31,521 nt of DNA, taken from the IMG/VR virus record IMGVR_UViG_3300045747_000339, positions 1 to 31,521 of that record, one strand, 5' to 3'. The notes under the pieces are model-generated. The model was given only the letters and a program-made list of their open reading frames with translations, was not told the DNA's origin and did not search any database. Shown piece after piece: positions 6,253 to 15,800 of this stretch. Within the stretch, counting starts at the first letter, position 1. Every line of letters starts with the position of its first letter. The stretch comes from a virus. A program made the translations under genes and the position numbers.

Positions 6253-6774
6253 TTATTTTAAAAATTCGTGTATGTCTAAATCATACTTTATACTGTCAAC
6301 TTTGTGCACTCCTAACAAGTATAAACAATAACTTGCTACAGAGCTACCTCTTCCTACTCCCCACACAATGTTATTTGTCCGGAGAGTATCAACTAAGTAT
6401 TTAAGATAAACCAAAATCTCGAACATTCCATGCTGGATAAACAGTTCTAATTCTTGTGAAACTCGAGCTATTTGAACGTTTGTTTCACACATACCGTATA
6501 GCATTTCTACAATGTTTGGATAGTAATCATCGGGCATGAACCAGTTAGATTGATTTACTTTGTCAAAGACAGCTTGATCAATATCTGTCTCTTCTTTAAA
6601 TAATGTTAGCATTGCTAGTTGATCTGCATTAGATCTTACAGCATTGTTAATTTGAGCAACTAGGGTCGGATCTTCGATATTTAGATCAGCTATGTCAGAG
6701 ATTTTACCAGAATATAATCCTTGGAATATATCCTGTTCATTTAATATTACTTCTCCGAACTTTGTGACATGCAT
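6253..6774 (-). CDS. Truncated DnaE (Pol III alpha)-like protein
   Basis: A 173-residue protein whose last 60 residues match the palm region of bacterial DNA polymerase III alpha: an FxxLVYLKYLVDTLRTNNI helix, GVGRGSSVAS at 139-148 (GxGRGSxxGS in DnaE), then LYLLGVHKVDSIKYDLDIHEFL (YxLxITDxDPxxxxLxFERFL). In DnaE the next segment carries the catalytic PDFDxDF aspartates; here the gene stops right after EFLK. The N-terminal 100 residues show no PHP motifs. It therefore cannot be a polymerase by itself. The ATG at 6774 lies 5 nt from the -10 box, and no other start fits. A regulatory or nucleotide-binding role, or a relic, are both possible. Confidence 0.8.
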   Translation of the reverse strand: MHVTKFGEVILNEQDIFQGLYSGKISDIADLNIEDPTLVAQINNAVRSNADQLAMLTLFKEETDIDQAVFDKVNQSNWFMPDDYYPNIVEMLYGMCETNVQIARVSQELELFIQHGMFEILVYLKYLVDTLRTNNIVWGVGRGSSVASYCLYLLGVHKVDSIKYDLDIHEFLK

Positions 6775-6779
6775 ACGCT

Positions 6780-6808
6780 ATTATAGCGCAATAGATTACG
6801 AAGGTCAA
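6780..6808 (-). promoter_or_regulatory. Sigma70-type promoter TTGACC-17-TATAAT, leaderless, stop codon in -35
   Basis: On the minus strand the -35 TTGACC is at 6808-6803 and the -10 TATAAT at 6785-6780, with a 17-bp spacer. The TGA inside the -35 is the stop codon of the 79-residue gene upstream. The ATG at 6774 follows the -10 by 5 nt. It heads the unit 6774 to 4661. Confidence 0.9.
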
Positions 6809-7044
6809 TCTATTTTGATTAACCCGTCTAAATCTTTATTCTTAGCCAACATTTTCTTAGTTGCTTCGTGTTGACGACGCTGTATTTCGAATCGAAGTGC
6901 TTCGACAACTAAGTTAACTTGCAAAGCTAGCTGTCCGTTGCCCATTCTAAGAGCAATAGAATATTTCTTATTAAGATCAGTCATTTTACTTTCAATGTCT
7001 GTATCTTTCAAAACTGTTAGATCGTCAAGTAACGGGTTAAACAT
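6805..7044 (-). CDS. Conserved marine T4-like phage protein, 79 aa
   Basis: A helical 79-residue protein, MFNPLLDDLTVLKDTDIES at the start, then LNKKYSIALRMGNGQLALQ and ALRFEIQRRQHEATKKM. The start MFNPLL.DL..LKD.D is familiar from T4-like cyanophage-type genomes, where it lies near tail or fibre genes and has no assigned role. It begins 3 nt after the short fibre-like gene and belongs to the late-type segment. Its TGA stop forms part of the -35 box of the next unit. Confidence 0.8.
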   Translation of the reverse strand: MFNPLLDDLTVLKDTDIESKMTDLNKKYSIALRMGNGQLALQVNLVVEALRFEIQRRQHEATKKMLAKNKDLDGLIKID

Positions 7045-7047
7045 ATA

Positions 7048-7452
7048 TTACCAGCTTGCGCTTACTGTATTTACTTTTGCCCATATATCTGCATTATTTC
7101 CGGACCACGTAGAATAACATACATATACAGACGCATTAGTTGCGTATACCATTCCTTTAATGTCCCCACGCTGCCCTTTTGAACTTGCTGGGGTAAAATT
7201 TGTGTATGAGCATGAAGTAGACAAATAGTTAGTAACTGTACTCCATACACTATTAATTACATTGGTTGTAATAGTGGCAGTATATGCTGAATTAAAAATA
7301 CTAATACTATTAATCTCGTTTGCAGTTGCCGTAAAAGCATTTTTAATACTTTGGAAATTAGTTCTAAAGACCGCAGTATCATTGTCAACTCCCGGGACGG
7401 GAAAATTTTCGTTGATTATTGAGCTGTAATTAGTAATAGTTGATAATGTCAT
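7048..7452 (-). CDS. Short fibre-like structural protein, 134 aa
   Basis: A Ser/Thr/Asn/Val-rich beta-type protein. The N-terminus (FPVPGVDNDTAVFRTNFQSI then KNAFTATANEI) has the same pattern as the start of the 2829-residue fibre (GTGDSIRTAFLKVNQNFTELY), suggesting a shared particle-attachment or trimer-start motif. The rest is a threonine-rich beta region ending in a GDIKGMVYATNASVYVCYSTW fold and a terminal Trp. It is preceded 18 nt upstream by a late-type box and follows the He_PIG gene. A minor tail-fibre or tip protein is the best guess. Confidence 0.7.
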   Translation of the reverse strand: MTLSTITNYSSIINENFPVPGVDNDTAVFRTNFQSIKNAFTATANEINSISIFNSAYTATITTNVINSVWSTVTNYLSTSCSYTNFTPASSKGQRGDIKGMVYATNASVYVCYSTWSGNNADIWAKVNTVSASW

Positions 7453-7470
7453 GTTGTATCCTTAGAATGT

Positions 7471-7478
7471 TATTTAAT
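7471..7478 (-). promoter_or_regulatory. Late-type promoter box ATTAAATA
   Basis: The minus strand reads ATTAAATA ending 18 nt before the ATG at 7452, with CTAAGGAT as the ribosome site. It overlaps the last base of the He_PIG gene stop codon. The TAAATA core is shared with the perfect boxes, but the first two bases differ. Confidence 0.45.
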
Positions 7479-9859
7479 CAGTTTGGGTATAGTATCCATC
7501 CAGATTGGCCAGTATCTTGAGTTGATTCTACCACTATTCTATCTGTATCAAAATTAAACTGTTTAAGATCAACTCCGCTTGCTTGTATTCTAGAAAGTAT
7601 TTTAATTGCTGCGCCAGGGAGTGTGTAACAAATAGGAACGGCTTTAATAAATCCAACTGGCACTCCGGATGTTGGTTGCAACGTAGTCATATATTTTGGT
7701 CTTAGAAACTCGTCAGTTGCAATTGTACCGCCCGGTAATGTTATGCTTTCCAATTGAAGTTGTATATTTCCTACTGACTCCGAGTTTGCAGGCGACTGAG
7801 ATCCTATCATCTGATCGTCAATAATGTCGGCGTAAATCAATTCGTATATATTATTGCCCATGCTATCTTGTGCAAGAATACTTTTTATTTCACCGAAATA
7901 AAACTTCTTTCGTGCAAAATGTTGTGTTAACGCCGAGGCATATAAATCAAGTGTAGTTTTTTGTATCCCAGTCTCTATCATCATTTTGATGTTTGGTTGG
8001 ACGCCGAACTCAGGGTCATTTGGTCGGTAAATTAATAGCGGATCAAATATTATCGAGTCACTAATAAATGCTCGATAGTCCGATCGTTTACTTACAGAGA
8101 AAAACGGCCTAACGTATAGTCTAGTGTATTCTATATTACTGCTAGTAACTGTAATATGGAATTCTTTATCAACATAACTTATTCTATAAACATCGCTTGC
8201 ACGTACAGTGAAATAGTAATCTCCTGCTGCATTACCGTATTCGATCTTTCCCTGTATTGTTCCATCTGAATTTAGTCTTAGACCAGTCGGTAACACTCCT
8301 TGAATAAGATCATACACAACCCCAGATGCTGCGTTAACATTCTGTGCTACAATTGCAAGATTGCTAATCTCACCAGAAATCACATTACCTAATTTTGCTG
8401 GACTAATAAATTGAATAACACTATCAACATCGCCTTTGATTGTAAGGATAAAAATCTGGTTCGCGACTACATATTCTGGTTGAAAAGTTACTGCTCCGTT
8501 GTATCGGTTTATTACCGGAATAGTATCTGTGTTAGAAGTTTTTCTTATTTGGACTGTAAATCTATAACTTGTACTGTACGATGGTTGATAAGATAGTTGA
8601 CCATAAATCTCGCCAGTACTCGGATCTAGACTTAATCCCGGAGGATGTCTACTTGCAGTTCCTACATATGCAATAGTAGAATCAGGGATAGTAACAGCTA
8701 ACGGCTGATTTATGTACATATATCCGCTAGTATCGGATGTCTTAATAACTCCGGTAACTGTATAAGTAGTGGAATCAAATCCTTCGAGAAAATCACTAAA
8801 TCGAATCTGCATTCCTGCTACAGGTATAATGGCCGCATCTCTAAATAATATAGAAGACCGGCCTACTGTGTTTGCTCGAGGAATTCCTGTTATATCGTAG
8901 TCGGAATCTGTTATAAATTTTATATCTGGGTTTACATTAATTGAATCCCAATTATACGCAGCAGTTCCTTGGTAATCGTATGGATCATAATTATGCAAAG
9001 TAAAAATATGTTTTCTTGCAGCTCTAACCGTTCCTAAATTTGATGCCGGAGGTAATCGATCTCCGTATTTGTTTTTCCAAATTGGTGCTAATAAATATCC
9101 AGCACTTGCATCAATCACTACGGTGTCGAGGGTAGTATAACTATAGTCTGTTCTTAACGTTGCAGGATCAACCACTTTAATACTGCATGCCTGTCTTGTC
9201 GAATCTATTCCGTCAGTTGCAGTTACTACGAACTGATATATCTTACTGATTGCGGTATTAGTTAACGGTACATTTCCGGAAATATTTTGATCATATGGAT
9301 CACCGTCATAAAAATCAGTATCAAACCCGCCAGTGATACTCGACTGCACATCTAATACAAGAACATCGTCAACATACCCGGTAATTCTGCCATTGGTATT
9401 TAAAGTTAGTCCCGGTGGCAATGTTCCATCGTTATCACTGATATAATATTTTATACTGTTACCTGGCGCAAGTACATCAGTCTCTGCTTGTAATGTAAAA
9501 TCAACAAATTCCTTATTGATACCGTAAAGTTCTCCGTTTAACCCCACATTTAATAATCCCGGTGGAGTAACCCATACTGGACTTTGTGGTCCAGCCACTG
9601 TGAATACAAAACTTCGATCTACTAGGCCATCTACATTCTTTGCTCTCACAGAAAACAATGAATCTTTATTATTGTATACCGATGCAGGAATTCCAGAAAT
9701 TATACCTGTGCTAGATGAAAGTGTTAGCCCTGCAGGTAAAGAGCCGCTTATAATGGTATAAGTAATTGCTCCAACTGCTTGTATAACAGTTGAAGTAGAT
9801 TCTCTTTCAGTTAGGGTTCCTAAGAACCCGGCTGGCGTCGACCAAACAGGTGCACTCAT
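7478..9859 (-). CDS. Large structural adhesin/fibre protein with He_PIG (Ig-like) repeats
   Basis: A 793-residue surface-type protein built from putative-Ig (He_PIG) modules, which carry the motif LPxGLxLxxxxGxIxGxP. Four are clear: LPAGLTLSSSTGIISGIP (41-58), LPPGLTLNTNGRITGY (147-162), HPPGLSLDPSTGEIYGQL (405-422) and LPTGLRLNSDGTIQGKI (523-539). Each is followed by a YxFTVxAxD beta strand. The C-terminal 200 residues lack the motif and end in a separate domain. There is no signal peptide, as expected for a virion protein. Its ATG overlaps the stop of the giant fibre gene (TAATG), so both are made together. Likely tail-fibre or receptor-binding accessory, by composition and context. Confidence 0.85.
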   Translation of the reverse strand: MSAPVWSTPAGFLGTLTERESTSTVIQAVGAITYTIISGSLPAGLTLSSSTGIISGIPASVYNNKDSLFSVRAKNVDGLVDRSFVFTVAGPQSPVWVTPPGLLNVGLNGELYGINKEFVDFTLQAETDVLAPGNSIKYYISDNDGTLPPGLTLNTNGRITGYVDDVLVLDVQSSITGGFDTDFYDGDPYDQNISGNVPLTNTAISKIYQFVVTATDGIDSTRQACSIKVVDPATLRTDYSYTTLDTVVIDASAGYLLAPIWKNKYGDRLPPASNLGTVRAARKHIFTLHNYDPYDYQGTAAYNWDSINVNPDIKFITDSDYDITGIPRANTVGRSSILFRDAAIIPVAGMQIRFSDFLEGFDSTTYTVTGVIKTSDTSGYMYINQPLAVTIPDSTIAYVGTASRHPPGLSLDPSTGEIYGQLSYQPSYSTSYRFTVQIRKTSNTDTIPVINRYNGAVTFQPEYVVANQIFILTIKGDVDSVIQFISPAKLGNVISGEISNLAIVAQNVNAASGVVYDLIQGVLPTGLRLNSDGTIQGKIEYGNAAGDYYFTVRASDVYRISYVDKEFHITVTSSNIEYTRLYVRPFFSVSKRSDYRAFISDSIIFDPLLIYRPNDPEFGVQPNIKMMIETGIQKTTLDLYASALTQHFARKKFYFGEIKSILAQDSMGNNIYELIYADIIDDQMIGSQSPANSESVGNIQLQLESITLPGGTIATDEFLRPKYMTTLQPTSGVPVGFIKAVPICYTLPGAAIKILSRIQASGVDLKQFNFDTDRIVVESTQDTGQSGWILYPN

Positions 9860-12800
9860 TACATTCTTCCCACAACAACTTCGATAACTCCCTCAACTCC
9901 GTCAAAGTTTTGAAGTGCTTTTCCAATTACTGAGCCGAGCACTGGGGAATATGACGCACGAGCAAATCCGCCACCTGCTGATATCATCATATCTCCCTTT
10001 CGTACCTTACCTCTAACCTTAACCGGGACACGTCCTGTTAATGCAAGTGCTGTAACAAACTCTCCAGTTAATGCTGAATTCATTAAATGTGCTGGGTTAG
10101 TAGATACTACACCTGCCACTCTTCTCGTGCCATCTTCTGCAATAGTAATTTCTAACTCACCACCAAACTCTAACACAGTGCCAACTTCATACACTGCATC
10201 GGCCAAATAGTTTTCTGCCAAGTCAGCGTATTGCGCAGCAGTGGCAGTTCCGTGCAGTACATTACAACGAATATCTTGACTAGCATCTCTAGCAACTACC
10301 GTGCTTGCTACTGATGCTGTATATGCTTGGGTTCGAATACCTAATTCATTTATATACAAGTTAGTAGCAAAGTCTGCAACACCTGAAATGTTTGAAGCAA
10401 GGTAGTTTGTAGATGCAGTCCAACTTGGCCCGCCGTACCAAGTTGCATTTGCTCCAGTTGCTCCGGAAAATCCGCCAAGTGTTAAATTTGTAAGTCCGTC
10501 TTGAACATTTGCAAATAAATGAGCCGCATTTGTTACAGAGATACTCCAACTTCCGGAATTTAAAACAACCTGTGTTCCGTTGACATATAATTGCCCGTTT
10601 GGCATGTTATAGTTAGTACCGTCATAATATACATATTGACTACCGTTAGACCCTAAATAAAGTACCCCAGTTGTTGCAGATCTTGCTAATGTTAAATCTC
10701 CAGTAATATTCAATGCAGATGCCGCAGCAGCTCCAACGCCGCCGCCTGTAATTGATAGCTTAGTAAACGACGGACTAGCAGTAGTTCGTAAATCTTGCGA
10801 AGTATTAACAGTAATTGTTCCGGCAGCGTAAGACAATGTTACACCGTTTCCGCTAGTAAATGTAAGTGTTCCTCCTAGTGCAACATTACCAGTTCCGCTT
10901 GTGCCAGTGAATGTAATTGTTCCTGACCCTTGAAGTGCAGAGTTTGGTACGCTAAGTGATGTTAACCCACTGCCGCTTCCGTTAAACGAAGTGCCTGAAA
11001 TTGTGCCCAGCGAATTAACATTACCAGAAGCCGATGCTACTGTAAACTTGTTAGTATTAACATTTAAATCGCCTGTAATATTTGCAGTGGAAGATAATGT
11101 AGCAACTCCAGTAACGCCTAATGTACCGGCAACTAATGTATTTCCATTTGCAGCAGTTACATTAAACTTGTTAGTAGCAATGTTAAGATCACCTGTAATA
11201 TTTGCAGTGGAAGATAATGTAGCAACTCCGGTTACACCTAATGTACCAGCAACTAATGTATTGCCAGTTGCCGAAGCTACGTTGAACTTGTTAGTAGCAA
11301 TGTTAAGATCACTAGTTAACGATGTTACTCCAGTAACGCCTAATGTACCGGCAACTAATGTATTTCCATTTGCAGCAGTTACATTGAACTTGTTAGTATT
11401 AACATTTAAATCACCTGTAATATTTGCAGTGGAAGATAATGTAGCAACTCCGGTTACACCTAATGTACCAGCAACTAATGTATTGCCAGTTGCGGCAGCT
11501 ACATTAAACTTATTAGTGTTAACACTTAAATCACTTGTAACGCCTAATGTACCAGTAATTCCGGTGTTGCCTGCAACATTTAAATTATTTTTAACTGAAG
11601 TTAATCCAGTTGCTGCTCCTATATTCACCGCAGTCGCAGCACCGAATGCATTAACTGTTGTTGCTACAGTATTGAAGACATTTGCAGTAGCTACATCAGT
11701 TGTAATAGTTGCATTAGTGTTTAACGAAATTCCGCTATTAAGAATTGCAGTATTTGCATACACAGTCCCCCAACGCTTTACCCCTGTTCCTAAACTTTCT
11801 GCAAGGTCAGTGTTTGGATTTAAATTACTGCTAAAAGACCACGCACTACTAATATTCTGCAACCATGTTTGTACCGTTGCGGAAGATACATAAGATGCTG
11901 CGGTGTCTGCTGCGGTGTTTGTGGCACCGAGTAATCCTCCACCTACAGGAATATATGCATGCTTGCTAGGAATAATACCGTTTGCAATAGTAGTCGCGTT
12001 TGCTAAACTAATCCAACCATTATTTGCAGTAAACATTATGCTATCGAATTCTGCAACTCCTAAGCTTAATTGTTGTGCACGTTGTCCGCCTGTTGGAGCA
12101 CTTGCAGATGTTACCGCAGCATTCATAAACAACTTGCTCTGTGCAATCTGAGCATCGTTGTTTATATGGTAGTCAGTGATTGGGTTACTTGATCCTGCAC
12201 CGCCTACTAGTTTAAATGTTGCAATGTTATTTGTTCGAGTAATAGTTAAGTCACTACCTCCTGCTCGAGAAGTTGGAGTATTAACAATTGTGCTAACATC
12301 ATTTGCTACGTTTACTAATCTTGTTCCTGCATTATATACCGGAGGATTAGTCGATGTATTGACTACTAACGCTGGGCCAAACATTACAAGATCTTGATTT
12401 GTAGCATTAGTTAATGTTACATCACTAAGTTGATTGAACTGTTTATTTTTATCTACGTATCTCTTTGTGACAGCTTGAATAATAGGATCAACTGTAAATT
12501 GAGTATTAAAAGTAAGATTGCCTGTAATGTACTTTGAAATAAAGATTGCACTATTTGGGTAATCGATTCCGGTTATTATAGTTCCATCGGGAATATTTGT
12601 TCCGTAGATGTGTCCTTGTGTACTAAGTTGATTAACATTATTTAATATCAAATAGTTAGTTGGGGATGTTGCATTTACCTTTAATGTAACAACAATATTT
12701 TCTGGATCTTGATATAGTTGTAACGGCCCGCTCATTTCGCCTTGCGCAGTAAGATGAGAGGTTCCGTCAGTATCAGTTGCAAAAGTACCGTCTAATGAAA

Positions 12801-15800
12801 GTTTAAGATCGGCGTAATTCTTGTTTGCTGCATCCCTTCCATATCCATATGTTGTTGGTCTCGGAGTATTAAGATTAGAAATATTATTTCCACCGGCACC
12901 CATATTCAATGTGCCCTTCATTTCCAACAGACCTCGTAAGTCAAGGAACTGTGGACCTAATGGAGCACCGGCATAAATTGCGCCGTTACGATCGAGACCT
13001 AAACGACGATTGATGTAATTAGCAACTGCTTGTTCGGTCGGCACCTTGTAATCAGCTTCAGTTACCATTGTGTTATCAACGGAGAATTCGTTTACAGGAG
13101 GTCCAAGATCTCGTCGTAAGCTAATCGAACTTAGGTTACTGATATCGAGCGGCACGCTAATGCTTACAGAGCCCTTTGCTTGATTTACAGTTAACGCATT
13201 ACCGACACGGAAATTTCCATCCTGGTCAGTTGTCATGTAATAAACACGAGCCTTGTTTGTTTCAATAACTTCGTGACTTTGTTGTGGGATATTGATCGGA
13301 GGTCCGTATAAGTCATTTGGAATTCGTGTATCGGCGTATCCGCCAGTTCCGATGTCTACAAAGTCGTGACCAGTCGCACGTAATAGCGAAATTCTTGTAG
13401 TAACTGCACCTGCAGAGTTAATTGGGAATCCAGCGCGTAATATTACACCTTTACCAATGTCCTCAACTAACGGGCGATCGATATCGATTTCTGCCCAGGA
13501 CTGTCCAGTTTCAACTTGGCCGCGATATCCGACAATATTGTAAATTTGATTGCCCAATGCAAATTGATAGTTTCTTACTGGAGTTGAAACTAAGCCGGAC
13601 CAAATTCTATTTGCGCTTAATAGCTCTAATGGATTAATTTTAATAATCGATGTTCCGGCAATACCTGCGATCTTCACAGGACTGTTAATAGAAGCATTTC
13701 CAGTAATCGAAATTGCAGTAGTAGATGAAATCCATCCAGCACCACCCGAGTCTATCGTTATTGCTCCAATATTTCCGTTACTTGTAATGGATGCATGAGC
13801 AGTAGGGTTAACAGAGGTAAATGTTAACGATGTTCCGTTAGTAATTGTTCCGTCACCTGTAGATATATTACTTGTAGGATAACTTATGCCGACTAAATTA
13901 ATAGCGGAATTAATATAAGTGACCATAGTTCCTGTAATAATAGAATTGCCCGATACTTCTTGGCCGATCATTATTCCTGCGACAGTATTAAGATATACTG
14001 CTTGAATACCACCGGTATTTGCTCCTTGATCGCCTGATACTGTATGAGATGTCGGTGCCGCCAGTGCGAGTTGAATACTAACTGTTACAGTTGAAGAATA
14101 TCCGGAACCAGTATTTGTTAGGGTCGGGTAAGTAACACCTTGTTCAGTAGACTGGAAGGTAATGTAATTATAATCCTCGAGTGTATAAACGAATACCGAA
14201 CTATCTGGTTGCACAGTACTAAATCCAGTGATATGATATACATATGTTGGATCATCGTTGTAAGTTAGCGAAGTACTTGGGCGGCTAATAACTGACGGAT
14301 TTACACCTCGAAGCTTTACAAGAGTATTAGCTCTAACGATAACAGTATCATTATTTCTTAGACTTGCATAAAGACCGGTAGTTGCTCCTGACGAAATATT
14401 TCCTGAATTAAAGAATAGTTGATAGACATTAGGAATAATCTTATTAGAAACATCAGTTGCAGGAGTTGCAGCACCTACACTATATGTTCTAATAATCCCA
14501 CTATGATTAATTTCAACCTGACTTCCGTTCATCGGAGGATAGCCGCCGTTCGTCGGATCAATTGTGATATACACCGAAGCTTGCCCTAATGTTGCAGGGA
14601 ATAACGGAGGGTATACATATGCCTTAGCAATTTGAGTTAACGGATACGTTATATTAACTGCTAACGGAACTTCGTTTGGATCAGAACCTTCTGCACACAA
14701 TCCGTATTCACCGTAACAGCTTGAACCGGTTGTAGTTCGCATCTGCGCGCCATTCAGCGAATAATAACTTCTATAGTTGTAATATGTAAACATACTAACG
14801 TTTTCTGCAAAGCCACCGTTAGTTGCAAAAATACCATATCCTAAATCATTAACCTGTGTAAAGTCGTTTGCTAGCATCGAACGATTACCTGCGGTAATCA
14901 ATTCAAATTGGGCAGGTACTGTGTCAATGAATCCGGACACAGGAGTAGGCACTGTAATAAGCATGTTACCAAACACTACTTGATATTGGGTTGCCACTGA
15001 CCAATTAGATCCGGGAGTATTGATGATGAAGCTTGTAATACCACCGTCTACATCAACACTGGTTACAACACCGTACGCGGCAACTGCACCGAATGCATTT
15101 ATTGGAAGAAATTCAATTCGACATCCTACAGCATACCCAGACCCGCCATTTACAATTGATGCTGATGCAATTCCGTTCCCGGTTGTAAATGTTAAGTTAT
15201 TAAATATTGCACCGCCGATTGAGATGTTTGGCGCAACTAGATAACCGGTACCTGGAAAATCAATTACAATACTTGTAATTTTTCCAGACACATCGCTTGT
15301 TGCATGTCCAGTTGCAGCCAATCCGCCGATTCCGCTCGGTTGATCGATAATTATAGGAATGGCGCTTTGTGCAGTACGGAATCCGCCTATCGTATCAGTC
15401 ACTGACACAGGGTTCGGAATACCGCCTGGGGATAACGGATTTAAGTTCAATATTGCTGAATAGTCTGTAACGGTGCTTCCGTCTGGGTAAGTTATCACTC
15501 CTGCTGGAGTAAAATTACTTATAAAGTCTACTTCGTATCGAATTCCTCGTACTGTAAAGAATGTAGGGACCTGTTGCTTACGACGAAGACCAGAAACTGT
15601 TACATGCAATGGGTCTGCAATATACGATGATGCGGTGGGGGTTGCAATCACATTTCCTGCAAAGCCGTCAATAAACATTCCGCCTGCAAATCTGTGTTTT
15701 GCAATACTTTGACTAAACGAAGATGCAGTTTGGGTGTACGGAGACTTGTTCTTAATCTGTCCAACTGGATCTAGTACCATCATAAATCCGCCGTGATTCT

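Noticed and set aside
11050-11511. CRISPR-like array
   Set aside because: The repeats are adjacent, 102-120 nt long, in frame and protein-coding, with no spacers.
10991-11893. 300-residue plus-strand open frame with Ala/Val/Pro-rich repeats
   Set aside because: It is the antisense shadow of the fibre repeats. Its repetition comes from the coding repeats on the minus strand, it has no ribosome site, and its product is low-complexity.
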